A stretch of DNA of 55,400 bases from CAMEON01 sp964463245. GTDB lineage: Bacteria; Bacillota; Clostridia; Oscillospirales; CAG-272. Of this stretch, positions 7,807 through 15,476 are shown one piece after another. Location of the stretch: contig CAYXBU010000005.1 of the NCBI GenBank assembly GCA_964463245.1, positions 1 to 55,400 on the forward strand, in the 5' to 3' direction. Under the pieces are notes generated by a model. That model had not been told where the DNA came from and did no database searches. It saw nothing but the letters and a program-made list of their open reading frames with translations. Made by a program: the position numbers and the translations under genes. Position 1 is the stretch's first letter; the number at the start of each line of letters is the position of its first letter.

Positions 7807-9012
7807 ATGAAATATAGAAAACAGAGACCTTACGGCCGTGGGCGGCGGGAGCCGCCCCCCATCTATCTGGACAACGCCGCGACCACCTTTCCCAAGCCCC
7901 CTGCCGTCCTGCGGGCGGTGGGGGAGTGCCTGGAGGAGTACTGCGGCAACCCCGGGCGCGGCTCTCACAGGCTGGCTCTGCGGGCGGCCGAGGAGGTGTA
8001 CGCCTGCCGGGAAGAGGCCGCCCGCCTGTTCGGGCTGGATGACCCCGGACGGGTCATCTTCACCGCAGGGGCAACCGCCTCCCTGAACCTCGCCATCAAG
8101 GGGCTCCTGAGCCCCGGGGATCACGCGGTCTGCTCCGACATGGAGCACAACGCGGTCTACCGCCCGCTCTTTCGGCTGGCAGAGGAGGGGGTCATCCGCT
8201 TTGATGCCTTCGGGAGCTTTTCCGCCGTGCCGCATCCTACCGACGGGATGCTCCTGTCGGCGCTGGAGCACACCCTGCGCCCCGAAACGAGGCTGGTGGT
8301 CTGCACCCATGTCTCCAATATCTGTCCCGCGACCCTGCCGCTGACCGCTATCGGGCGGCTCTGCCGGGAGCGGGGTGTGCTGTTCGCCGTGGACGCGGCG
8401 CAGTCGGCGGGGATCCTGGATATCGATATGGAGGCCATGCAGATCGATGCGCTGGCGGTGCCGGGGCACAAGGGGCTGTACGCGCCGCCCGGGGTGGGGA
8501 TGCTCCTGCTGGGCAAGCACATCCGTCCCGACACCCTGCTTGAGGGCGGCAACGGGCTGGACTCGCTCTCCGGCGGCATGGGGGACGACCTGCCCGAGCG
8601 GTACGAGCCGGGCACCCTTCCCCTGCCCGCCATCGCGGGACTGCGCGCCGGGATGCGCTTTGTCCGCGAGGTCACACCGACCGCCATTCGGGAGCGGGAG
8701 ACGGCTCTGGGATGCTTTGTGCGGGATGCCCTGCAGGAGTTGCCGGGCGTGCGGGTGGCGGTGCCGCATCTGGCGGGCGGAACCATCCTGTTTCGAGTCG
8801 AGGGGCACGCCTCCGAGGAGGTCTCCGCCTATCTGGACACCGTTCGACCCGGTATCTGTACCCGTCCCGGGTTCCACTGCGCGGCTCTGGGACACCGCAC
8901 GCTGGGCACCCCCGAGGGCGGCGCCGTGCGGGTCTCCTTTGGGTACTTCAATACCCGAGCCGATGCCGAGGCCTTGATCCGCGCCGTGGCGCAATTCTGT
9001 CGCACGGCATGA
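7807..9012 (+). CDS. Class V aminotransferase, cysteine desulfurase / selenocysteine lyase-like
   Basis: A 401-residue PLP enzyme of normal length. YLDNAATTFPKP near residue 20 is the typical opening, VDAAQSAG near 195 contains the cofactor-contacting Asp, and AVPGHKGLYAPPG holds the Schiff-base Lys222. RPGFHCAALGHRTLG places Cys358 where the catalytic persulfide Cys sits in group II desulfurases. This belongs to the class V subgroup found next to DUF3343 proteins (the EF2568-type family). It probably abstracts sulfur or selenium from cysteine/selenocysteine and hands it to the DUF3343 partner 5 bp upstream. No isc/suf scaffold or selD/selA gene is in the window, so the pathway is not proven. 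Confidence 0.85.
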   Translation: MKYRKQRPYGRGRREPPPIYLDNAATTFPKPPAVLRAVGECLEEYCGNPGRGSHRLALRAAEEVYACREEAARLFGLDDPGRVIFTAGATASLNLAIKGLLSPGDHAVCSDMEHNAVYRPLFRLAEEGVIRFDAFGSFSAVPHPTDGMLLSALEHTLRPETRLVVCTHVSNICPATLPLTAIGRLCRERGVLFAVDAAQSAGILDIDMEAMQIDALAVPGHKGLYAPPGVGMLLLGKHIRPDTLLEGGNGLDSLSGGMGDDLPERYEPGTLPLPAIAGLRAGMRFVREVTPTAIRERETALGCFVRDALQELPGVRVAVPHLAGGTILFRVEGHASEEVSAYLDTVRPGICTRPGFHCAALGHRTLGTPEGGAVRVSFGYFNTRADAEALIRAVAQFCRTA

Positions 9013-9020
9013 GCGGTGCG

Positions 9021-9056
9021 AAAAAACGAGAGGGGAGCCGCCTGCGCGGTTCCCCT
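9021..9056. terminator. Convergent terminator between aminotransferase and acyltransferase genes
   Basis: An 11-bp stem with one G-U pair (AGGGGAGCCGC / GCGGTTCCCCT, 4-nt loop). On the minus strand it runs into CTCGTTTTTT, serving the gene ending at 9066. On the plus strand only TTT follows, so it should be weaker for the aminotransferase gene. Confidence 0.75.
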
Positions 9057-9065
9057 TTGATCTGA

Positions 9066-9608
9066 TCATGATCTGTCCGCGATTTCAGCTGGCTCGGTGT
9101 CCACCGACAGCTTCCGTATCGTCTTGGCGGGCACGCCCCCGACCAGCGTGTGATCCTCTACGTCATGTACCACGCAGGCACAGGCGGCAACGACACATCC
9201 GTTCCCGACACAGGTCTCGTTGATGATGGCTGTTCGTGCCCCGAGCCAGGTGCCGTCCCCGACACATTGGCGGTAGTTTGCCCCGACTCCGGCACGGCGT
9301 TCGACCGAGCCGAGCTCATGCCCGCCCGTGTAGAAGGTCACATCCGGGGCAATGTCACAGCGATCCCCCACCGTGACCTCGCCGTTGCCCTCCACCCGAA
9401 GGTTGCGCCCGACCCAGCAATCCATGCCGATGGTCAGCCGACCGGTGCAGTACAGCGGTCCCACGACCTTTGTGCCCTCGCCGATCGAGATACGGATGGA
9501 GTTGAGTAATTTGCGCTTGACGGAGAAATGCTTCGGACCGACGAATGTGTGGTTGACGAGGAAGAAGACGAATCGCCGCTTGATCTTGAAGAATAGGCTC
9601 TGTTTCAT
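9066..9608 (-). CDS. Hexapeptide-repeat (left-handed beta-helix) O-acyltransferase
   Basis: A 180-residue protein of the LbH acetyltransferase superfamily. From residue about 40 it shows imperfect hexapeptide repeats (for example IGEGTK, IGMDCW, VGRNLR, VGDRCD, VGDGTW). The catalytic-type His is in FYTGGHELGS, and the C-terminal signature VGGVPAKTIRKL is typical of sugar or serine acetyltransferases. It probably transfers an acetyl group from acetyl-CoA to a sugar of a surface polysaccharide or lipid. The acceptor cannot be read from the sequence. It is divergently transcribed from a FrhB-like gene, a family also often found in polysaccharide regions. Start ATG 9608. Confidence 0.8.
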   Translation of the reverse strand: MKQSLFFKIKRRFVFFLVNHTFVGPKHFSVKRKLLNSIRISIGEGTKVVGPLYCTGRLTIGMDCWVGRNLRVEGNGEVTVGDRCDIAPDVTFYTGGHELGSVERRAGVGANYRQCVGDGTWLGARTAIINETCVGNGCVVAACACVVHDVEDHTLVGGVPAKTIRKLSVDTEPAEIADRS

Positions 9609-9665
9609 GCTCGCGCCCTCCGTTCCCTTGCTGCGGCTGATCCTGCGCCGCCGCTTTCGGCACTT

Positions 9666-9694
9666 AGTATAGCATGATCCGGAAGTATTTGCAA
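9666..9694 (-). promoter_or_regulatory. Promoter of the acyltransferase gene
   Basis: On the minus strand, -35 TTGCAA (9694-9689), 17-nt spacer, -10 TATACT (9671-9666). It is back to back with the promoter at 9731-9759. Confidence 0.75.
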
Positions 9695-9730
9695 GGTACT
9701 TTCTGTAAATAAATTTCCCCGCGCGGGGGG

Positions 9731-9759
9731 TTGCAAAACGTCGCGCATCGTGGTATAAT
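9731..9759 (+). promoter_or_regulatory. Promoter of the FrhB-like / plsY gene run
   Basis: -35 TTGCAA (9731-9736), 17-nt spacer ending in GTGG, -10 TATAAT (9754-9759). A GGAGGG ribosome site precedes the ATG at 9792. Confidence 0.85.
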
Positions 9760-9791
9760 AGGATGAGTCTTTATACCAACCGGAGGGACAC

Positions 9792-10970
9792 ATGATCGAT
9801 AAGGTATCCGTTGACGCCTGCACCCTGTGCGGAGGCTGTCGCAATGCGTGTCCGACCGATGCTATCTCCTATGCGCGGGAGCATCGGGGCTTTGCCTATC
9901 CCGTGATCGACCCCGACAAGTGTGTCGGCTGTGATCGCTGTGAGCGGGTATGTCCCGTCCTCGCACCGGGGAGTCGGCCGCAGGAGGGCTACCCCACCGC
10001 CTACGCCGCCCGCACGAAGGACGAGGAAGTCCGTCGGACGAGCACCTCGGGCGGAGTCTTTCACGAGCTGGTCTCGCTCGTGCTGGGCGAGGGGGGCATG
10101 GTCTGCGGAGCCGTGTTTGACGAGGGCTTCCATGTGCGGCATATCCTGTCGGATCGGCGGGAGGATCTTGCCCGCATGATGGGCTCCAAATACGCCCAAA
10201 GTGACATGGGGAGCTGCTATCGGGAGATCAAGCAAGCCCTCGCCAAGGGGGTCACCGTCCTGTTCTCGGGCTGTCCCTGCCAGGTCGCGGGTCTGCGTTG
10301 CTTTCTGGGGCGGGATGATCCGCACCTGATCCTAGTCGAGCTGATCTGCCACGGAGTTCCGAGCGACAGCCTCCTGCAGACCTATATCTCCCTGCGTGAG
10401 AAGCAATACGGCGCCGCCCTGAAACGGCTGGAGTTCCGCAACAAGGACTTGGGTTGGCATCGGAGTGCCGTGAAGATGGAGTTTGCCAACGGCAAGGTCT
10501 ATCGGGAGCCGGGCGAGCTGGATGCCTACGGCCACGGCTTCTACGGGAATATCACCCTCAAAGAGTCCTGCTACCATTGCCGTTTTCGCAATTTCTCGGC
10601 GGGCGGGGACATCATTTTAGGTGACCTGTGGGGGGCGGAGGTCTCCATGCCTCGTGCGGATGACAACAAGGGGCTGTCGGCTCTGCTGGTGCTCTCGGAC
10701 AAGGGGCAGGCTCAGGTGGAGCGGCTACCGCTCATCATGGAGCCGTGCGAGCTTGACACCGTGATCCGCTACAACCAAAGTCTCGTGCGCTCGGCCGAGC
10801 CGTCCCCCCTGCGGGAGACCTTCTGCGCCTGTGCCGCCGAGCGGGGCTATGCGGTCGCCATCCGCAAGCATCTGGAGCGGGGGCGGCTGTTCCGCCTGAG
10901 GTGTCATGCCCGATATCGCCTGCGGTGCCTGTGGTACGCCCTGCGCGGCAGGGGCAAGCCGTTGTATTGA
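9792..10970 (+). CDS. Coenzyme F420 hydrogenase/dehydrogenase beta-subunit (FrhB)-like iron-sulfur protein
   Basis: A 392-residue protein. Two ferredoxin-type 4Fe-4S motifs lie at the N terminus (CTLCGGCRNACP and CVGCDRCERVCP, residues about 10-55). The FrhB N- and C-terminal domains follow, with RRTSTSGGVF, FSGCPCQVAGL and CYHCRF...GDIILGDLWG being hallmark motifs. Relatives in Clostridia and Bacteroidetes lie in polysaccharide loci and are annotated as F420-dehydrogenase-like or nitroreductase-like, although such organisms generally lack F420. The real electron donor and substrate are unknown. It is cytoplasmic and flavin- and Fe-S-dependent by family. Its promoter faces the acyltransferase gene, and plsY follows 34 bp downstream. 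Confidence 0.85.
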   Translation: MIDKVSVDACTLCGGCRNACPTDAISYAREHRGFAYPVIDPDKCVGCDRCERVCPVLAPGSRPQEGYPTAYAARTKDEEVRRTSTSGGVFHELVSLVLGEGGMVCGAVFDEGFHVRHILSDRREDLARMMGSKYAQSDMGSCYREIKQALAKGVTVLFSGCPCQVAGLRCFLGRDDPHLILVELICHGVPSDSLLQTYISLREKQYGAALKRLEFRNKDLGWHRSAVKMEFANGKVYREPGELDAYGHGFYGNITLKESCYHCRFRNFSAGGDIILGDLWGAEVSMPRADDNKGLSALLVLSDKGQAQVERLPLIMEPCELDTVIRYNQSLVRSAEPSPLRETFCACAAERGYAVAIRKHLERGRLFRLRCHARYRLRCLWYALRGRGKPLY

Positions 10971-11004
10971 CGGACTTTTGATCCAACATAAGTGAGGTTC
11001 TGTT

Positions 11005-11976
11005 ATGCCTATCCACTGGAATCTGTATACATACATCATTTCCGAATATGAGCTGACCGGCTGGGGTGCCTTTGGCCTCAAGGCGGGATGTCTCCTGCTC
11101 TGCATCCTGATCCCGTACCTTTTGGGCAGCTTCAATTTCGGGCTGATCATATCCCGCGAGAAGTTCCACGACGATGTCCGCACCCACGGCAGCGGCAACG
11201 CGGGCACCACCAATATGCTCCGCACCTACGGCAAGGGGGCGGCCGCCATGACCCTTGCGGGGGATATGCTCAAGGCGGCGGTGGCGGTGATCTTAGGCTA
11301 CCTGCTCATCAACGAGTCGCGAGAGGTCACGGGCGAGGGCGTGAAGGATGTGATCTACAACAACATCGGCGCGGCGATCGCGGGTCTGTTCGTGGTGGTG
11401 GGGCATATGTTCCCCTGCTTCTTCCGCTTCAAGGGGGGGAAGGGGGTCGCCACGACCGCCATGGTGGTGCTGCTCCTGGATCCCATCGTGTTCCTGATCC
11501 TCTTTGTGATCTTCGTCATCATCGTGGCCACGACCAAATATGTGTCGCTGGCCTCTGTCATCGGTATGTGCCTCTACCCCATCATGATGTCCACCTTTGA
11601 CGGCTACGGGTCAATAGCCACGCCGCTCTCGGTGGTCATGACCTGCCTTGTCGTCTTCATGCATCGGGAGAACCTCAAGCGGCTTCGGGACGGCAAGGAA
11701 TCCAAGATTTCCTTTGGTAAGAAGAAGTCCGCCGAGACTCCTGCATCACCCGACCCCGCCGAGCTGACCGGCAAGGCCAAGCGCGCCGCCAAAAAGGCAC
11801 AGCATGAGGCCGACCTGCGGGCGGCGGCCGAGGAGCCGGAATACGACTTCGTTACCTGCACGGGATGCGGCTCGCTCATCCCGATGGCGCGGAAGACCTG
11901 CGCCTACTGCGGCACTAAGAATGCACAGTACCGCCCCGACCCGCGGGACGGGGGAAAGAAGCGGGGAAAGCGATAA
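11005..11976 (+). CDS. plsY: Glycerol-3-phosphate acyltransferase PlsY with C-terminal zinc ribbon
   Basis: An integral membrane enzyme that acylates glycerol-3-phosphate from acyl-phosphate, the first step of phospholipid synthesis. PlsY motifs are present: GSGNAGTTN (62-70), FKGGKGVATT (about 142-151) and HRENLKRL (220-227), with about five hydrophobic segments. Typical PlsY is about 200 residues, but this one is 323. After residue 235 comes a Lys/Ala-rich linker, then CTGC at 285-288 and CAYC at 299-302, a CxxC-x10-CxxC zinc ribbon, and a basic tail. The extension is in frame with no stop and no fresh ribosome site, so it is a real fusion. Its function is unknown. Downstream is a methyltransferase gene 28 bp away. 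Confidence 0.9.
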   Translation: MPIHWNLYTYIISEYELTGWGAFGLKAGCLLLCILIPYLLGSFNFGLIISREKFHDDVRTHGSGNAGTTNMLRTYGKGAAAMTLAGDMLKAAVAVILGYLLINESREVTGEGVKDVIYNNIGAAIAGLFVVVGHMFPCFFRFKGGKGVATTAMVVLLLDPIVFLILFVIFVIIVATTKYVSLASVIGMCLYPIMMSTFDGYGSIATPLSVVMTCLVVFMHRENLKRLRDGKESKISFGKKKSAETPASPDPAELTGKAKRAAKKAQHEADLRAAAEEPEYDFVTCTGCGSLIPMARKTCAYCGTKNAQYRPDPRDGGKKRGKR

Positions 11977-12004
11977 GCATATCACGATAGAAAGAGGAAA
12001 CCAC

Positions 12005-13243
12005 ATGGCATCGTCTGCAACCATTCGGGAGAACGCCGCTCCCCTTTTGCTGTCCCTCCTTCTGGAGTCCGCCCGTGCGGGCATGATGGAGAAGGCGGTC
12101 TTTTCCAAGTGCCGCGACCGCGCGACCCTGCGGGTGGTGCTGACCCTGCGGCTGGTCAAGGGACAGACCGTCCTGCAGGCCGAGAGCTTCCGACAGGCTG
12201 AGGTGGCCGAGGTGTCGGGCAAGGGCAAGCCGGTGCAGGCAGGGCAGGAGAATCTGCCGCTGGACGCCCCCGCCGAGCCGACAAGGGCGCGGCTCTCCGA
12301 GCTGATCTCCACCTGTGACCAGATCAACCTGCTGACCACGGTCGGCACGGTGGAATTCAAGCGTGCGCGATCGGGTGCCGAGGTGCTCCTGGGTGCACAA
12401 AAGCTGCAGGCCGCGCTGACGGATGCCGCCGAGCGCGGTGCGGCACCCCGCCGCATAGCCGTGACGGGACATGACCGCATCAAGCGACATATCCTGCAGG
12501 GCAACGAGCCGTTCCTGATCCGCCTGGGGGTCAGTAATGCCGACGGGCGGGTACACGACAAGAAGCAGCCCAAGTTCCGTCAGATCAACCGCTTCTTGGA
12601 GCTGATCCGAGATGTGGAGTCGGCTCTTCCCGCCGAGGGAGAGCTGCATATCTGCGACCTGTGCTGTGGCAAGAGCTACCTGTCCTTCGCGGTGTATCAC
12701 TACTTTACGGTCATCCGACACCGCGCGGTGCGGATGGTCGGGGTGGATATGAAGGCCGAGGTCATGGAGGACTGCAACGCCATCGCCCGCGACCTGGGGA
12801 TGGACGGTCTGTCCTTCCTCTGCGCCGACGTCAGCCTGTATGACTTCGGTGCGCCGGTGGATATGGTCATCTCGCTCCACGCCTGTGATACCGCAACGGA
12901 TCTGGTGCTGGGCAAGGCCATTGAGTGGTCGGCGCGGGTGGTGCTCTCCACCCCCTGCTGTCACCATGAATTGAACAAGACGCTGGATTGCCCCGAGTTG
13001 GGCTTTGTGGCGCGGCACTCCCTCCTGCGGCAGAAGTTGTGCGATGCGGCGACCGATGCCCTGCGGCTGGCACGGCTGGAGGCCGCCGGGTATGAGGTCG
13101 CGGCACTGGAGCTGATCGACCCGGAGGAGACCCCCAAGAATATCATGCTGAGAGGGGTCAGACGCTACGACCCCGCCTCCCCCCGCTGTCGGGCGGCCGC
13201 CGAGACCCTGCGGGAGGCAACGAGGTTCCTCACGGGGAAATAG
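12005..13243 (+). CDS. SAM-dependent methyltransferase (Methyltransf_32-like)
   Basis: A 412-residue protein. The ATG at 12005 follows an AAAGAGGAAA site, while earlier in-frame codons overlap plsY. The N-terminal half (about 1-200) contains RIAVTGHDRIKRHIL. The C-terminal Rossmann methyltransferase domain shows ICDLCCGKSYLSFAVYHY (SAM loop), MVGVDMKAEVM (acidic residue after strand 2), VISLHACDTATD and STPCCHHEL. This set matches the PF13679-type family that includes GSTCD-like proteins, whose substrates are probably RNA or protein but are not established. Cytoplasmic. It lies 28 bp after plsY. The next 395 bp are non-coding and hairpin-rich. Confidence 0.8.
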   Translation: MASSATIRENAAPLLLSLLLESARAGMMEKAVFSKCRDRATLRVVLTLRLVKGQTVLQAESFRQAEVAEVSGKGKPVQAGQENLPLDAPAEPTRARLSELISTCDQINLLTTVGTVEFKRARSGAEVLLGAQKLQAALTDAAERGAAPRRIAVTGHDRIKRHILQGNEPFLIRLGVSNADGRVHDKKQPKFRQINRFLELIRDVESALPAEGELHICDLCCGKSYLSFAVYHYFTVIRHRAVRMVGVDMKAEVMEDCNAIARDLGMDGLSFLCADVSLYDFGAPVDMVISLHACDTATDLVLGKAIEWSARVVLSTPCCHHELNKTLDCPELGFVARHSLLRQKLCDAATDALRLARLEAAGYEVAALELIDPEETPKNIMLRGVRRYDPASPRCRAAAETLREATRFLTGK

Positions 13244-13638
13244 CTGGGGGTTCCCTGTGGGGGGCTTTGGGTCAGTACAATGCATCTTTCCGCGGAGCCC
13301 GGGGGCGAAACCATCTCAAACGCCGCCCGCCGCTTGCGGCAGAGGTTCCCGCCCCCGACTCCCACCTCTTTGGCTGCCGCCGAAGCAACGCCGGATGGAT
13401 GGCAGTGCCGTCCGGATGCAAGCAGCCGGGGGTGCCGGGGGAGCCGCAGGCTCCCCCGGCGAAAACAACGCAAATTCCCCTTCCCCGCCGGGGAAGGGGG
13501 CAGGGGGTTAGGGGGGAAAAGCATTATGCGGACACATAATTCCGGGCGCGCCGGATATCCGCGCCCGGCAAACCGACCTGATCCGCAAGTCCCGACATCC
13601 GTGGTCTGCTCAATGAAAAAGAAACGAGGAAATACACC
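13244..13638. repeat. Hairpin-dense non-coding region (REP-like or structured RNA)
   Basis: This 395-bp gap has no gene that I can support. It contains several strong inverted repeats: GGATGGC/GCCGTCC (13397-13413, 3-nt loop, one G-U); a perfect 12-bp stem GCCGGGGGAGCC/GGCTCCCCCGGC with a 3-nt loop (13434-13460); a perfect 10-bp stem CCCCTTCCCC/GGGGAAGGGG with a 3-nt loop (13477-13499); and a perfect 9-bp stem CCGGGCGCG/CGCGCCCGG (13542-13568). None is followed by a T run. It may be an extragenic palindromic repeat cluster or a structured transcript. Confidence 0.6.
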
Positions 13639-13971
13639 GTGTTCAAGAAGCTGTTTGCCAAACGCAACGACCCCACGAGCAGTCGCTACCGCCACGACAT
13701 GGCGGCGCGCATCTGCGGGCACCATGTCCGCTACATTACCGAGAAGCGGAACGACATCGATGAGGTGATCGGTCGGGAGGGGAGCCTGAACATCAAGGAT
13801 GACTGCCTGCTGGTCTCCACCCCCTCGGAGAATATCCTGCGCTGTCGCATCGACGATATGCAGGCCTGGGAGCTGCTCTCCCACGACGGTGTGGTCATCA
13901 CTGCCCCCGACTTAGAGCACGGTGGCGCGGAGCGCACCATCATCGTGCATTATGTATATTACAGAAAATAG
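13639..13971 (+). CDS. Small protein of unknown function (110 residues)
   Basis: GTG start with an ACGAGGAAAT ribosome site 8 nt upstream; ends at 13971. The protein has a basic N terminus (MFKKLFAKRN), then a mixed alpha/beta pattern with no signal or membrane segment. A motif-like stretch CGHHVRYITEKRNDIDEVIG is followed by short hydrophobic strands and ends in IIVHYVYYRK. I do not recognise a family. Codon use is like that of its neighbours. It is followed by a Sel1-repeat protein gene 43 bp downstream, so the two may be co-expressed. Confidence 0.65.
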   Translation: MFKKLFAKRNDPTSSRYRHDMAARICGHHVRYITEKRNDIDEVIGREGSLNIKDDCLLVSTPSENILRCRIDDMQAWELLSHDGVVITAPDLEHGGAERTIIVHYVYYRK

Positions 13972-14014
13972 GCGATAGGATCGCTGTACGCGTATCCGTC
14001 AAGGAGGTGTTCTC

Positions 14015-14818
14015 ATGTCTGCCACCAATATTCTGCGTGCCCACAACCTGTTCCGTGAGGGGCAGTATGAGCAGGCGGCCGCGTTGTTCTCGGCGGGGGC
14101 GCGGGAAGGGAACACCCGTGCGCTGTTCGATCTGGCCTACTGCTTGCAGTATGGCTACGGGCTTCCCGCCGACCCGAAACGCGCCTTTGACCTGTACCTG
14201 CACCTCAAGTATGAGGAAGAGGGGGATGCCGCCTACAATGCGGGAGCCATGCTCCTGTCGGGGCGGGGCGTGCCCTGTGACCCCCGTGCGGGCTATGAGC
14301 TGATGCTGGTCGCCGCCGAGCAGGATTGCATCGAGGCACAGCTGTATATCGCCATGGTGCGCCTGACCGGGTGTGTCGGTGAGCCGGACATTCCCGGTAT
14401 CTGCCGCATTCCGTTCCACAAGCCGGACACGCAGACCTCGGTTCCCCTGTTGCCCTCGACCGGTCAGACCGACGCGACCCTGATGGATCGCCGCTTTGAG
14501 ATCGTGGATGCAGACGAGACCGAGGCCATCTACTATATCCGCCGTGCGGCGCACAACCGCGGCGACTACACCGGCAATGCCGTGGGGGATGCCGAGTTCC
14601 TGCTGGCCAAGTGCGCCGACGAGGGCTTCGGACGGGAGATGGATCACGACAAGGCCGCCGAGCTGTACCTTCGCGCCGCCTCGCACGGCAGTATCGCCGC
14701 GCGGGAGAAGGTCAAGACCCTCCCTGCGTATCAGGTTGAGCAGGCGCGGGCGCGTCTGCACATGAAGGCCGTATCCGGCAGTTCCCGCCTGGGAGCCGGG
14801 GACACGGAGGAGGACTGA
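14015..14818 (+). CDS. Sel1/TPR-type repeat protein
   Basis: A 267-residue helical repeat protein with a strong AAGGAGGTG site before the ATG. It shows alternating helix pairs of Sel1-like type: EQAAALFSAGAREGNTRALF, DLAYCLQYGYGLPADPKRAF, NAGAMLLSGRGVPCDPRAGY, and later LLAKCADEGFGREMDHDKAA with ELYLRAASHGS. A 60-residue insert (about 130-190) separates two repeat blocks. There is no signal peptide, so it is cytoplasmic. Sel1 proteins are generally adaptors for protein-protein contact. The partner is unknown. A methyltransferase gene begins one base after its stop (TGATATG), implying translational coupling. Confidence 0.8.
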   Translation: MSATNILRAHNLFREGQYEQAAALFSAGAREGNTRALFDLAYCLQYGYGLPADPKRAFDLYLHLKYEEEGDAAYNAGAMLLSGRGVPCDPRAGYELMLVAAEQDCIEAQLYIAMVRLTGCVGEPDIPGICRIPFHKPDTQTSVPLLPSTGQTDATLMDRRFEIVDADETEAIYYIRRAAHNRGDYTGNAVGDAEFLLAKCADEGFGREMDHDKAAELYLRAASHGSIAAREKVKTLPAYQVEQARARLHMKAVSGSSRLGAGDTEED

Positions 14819-14819
14819 T

Positions 14820-15476
14820 ATGCCGCTACTCTTGGACAGGGGGGATGCCCGGGAGATCATGTTCCACTACGACAGCCTGATCGACGAGGGCAATGACCCC
14901 TTCCGCGACCCTGCCCCTCTGCGTGCCCACATGGACAAGTGGGATGGGGATCCATTCCTTTCGCTCCTCTCGCTCGGCGGGTGGGAGCGGGTGCTGGAGC
15001 TTGGCGTGGGGACGGGACGGCTGGCCGCGCAGGTCGCGCCGCGCTGTGGGCAGCTCTGCGGCATCGACCTCTCCCCTCGGACGGTCGAGCGGGCGCGGGA
15101 GAACCTTGCGGCATATGACCATATTTCCCTTGTCTGCGGAAATTTTTTGGACTATCCCTTCACCGAGACCTACGACTTGATCTATACCTCCCTTACCCTC
15201 CTCCACATCTCGGATAAGCAGGCCGCATGGCGGCGGATCGCCGACCTTTTGCGTGAGGGCGGACGGGTGGTGGTATCGCTGGATAAGAGCCGGGAGCCGT
15301 ATATCGATATGGGAGACCGCCGTCTGCGGGTCTTCCCGGACACGCCCGAGGCGGTGCGTGCCGCCATGGTCGCCGTGGGTCTTGTGCCGACCGAGGAGAT
15401 CGAGACCGAATACGCCTACCTGCTGACGGCTGTTCGCCCCGCGCAGGGGGACAGGATGCAGAAAGGGGAACTGTGA
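14820..15476 (+). CDS. Class I SAM-dependent methyltransferase
   Basis: A 218-residue protein. The SAM-binding loop is VLELGVGTGRLAAQV (about residues 58-72), then the acidic end of strand 2 in CGIDLSPRTVERARENL, motif III-like NFLDYPFTETYDLIYTSLTLLHI, and LREGGRVVVSLDKS. The family is generic Methyltransf_11/25 (UbiE-like), and the substrate cannot be inferred. It is cytoplasmic. It is coupled upstream to the Sel1 gene, and its stop overlaps the coaX start (TGATG). Confidence 0.85.
   Translation: MPLLLDRGDAREIMFHYDSLIDEGNDPFRDPAPLRAHMDKWDGDPFLSLLSLGGWERVLELGVGTGRLAAQVAPRCGQLCGIDLSPRTVERARENLAAYDHISLVCGNFLDYPFTETYDLIYTSLTLLHISDKQAAWRRIADLLREGGRVVVSLDKSREPYIDMGDRRLRVFPDTPEAVRAAMVAVGLVPTEEIETEYAYLLTAVRPAQGDRMQKGEL

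Noticed and set aside
13397..13568. Repeated hairpins considered as a CRISPR array
   Set aside because: The stems differ in sequence, there are no regular repeats with unique spacers, and no cas genes are present.
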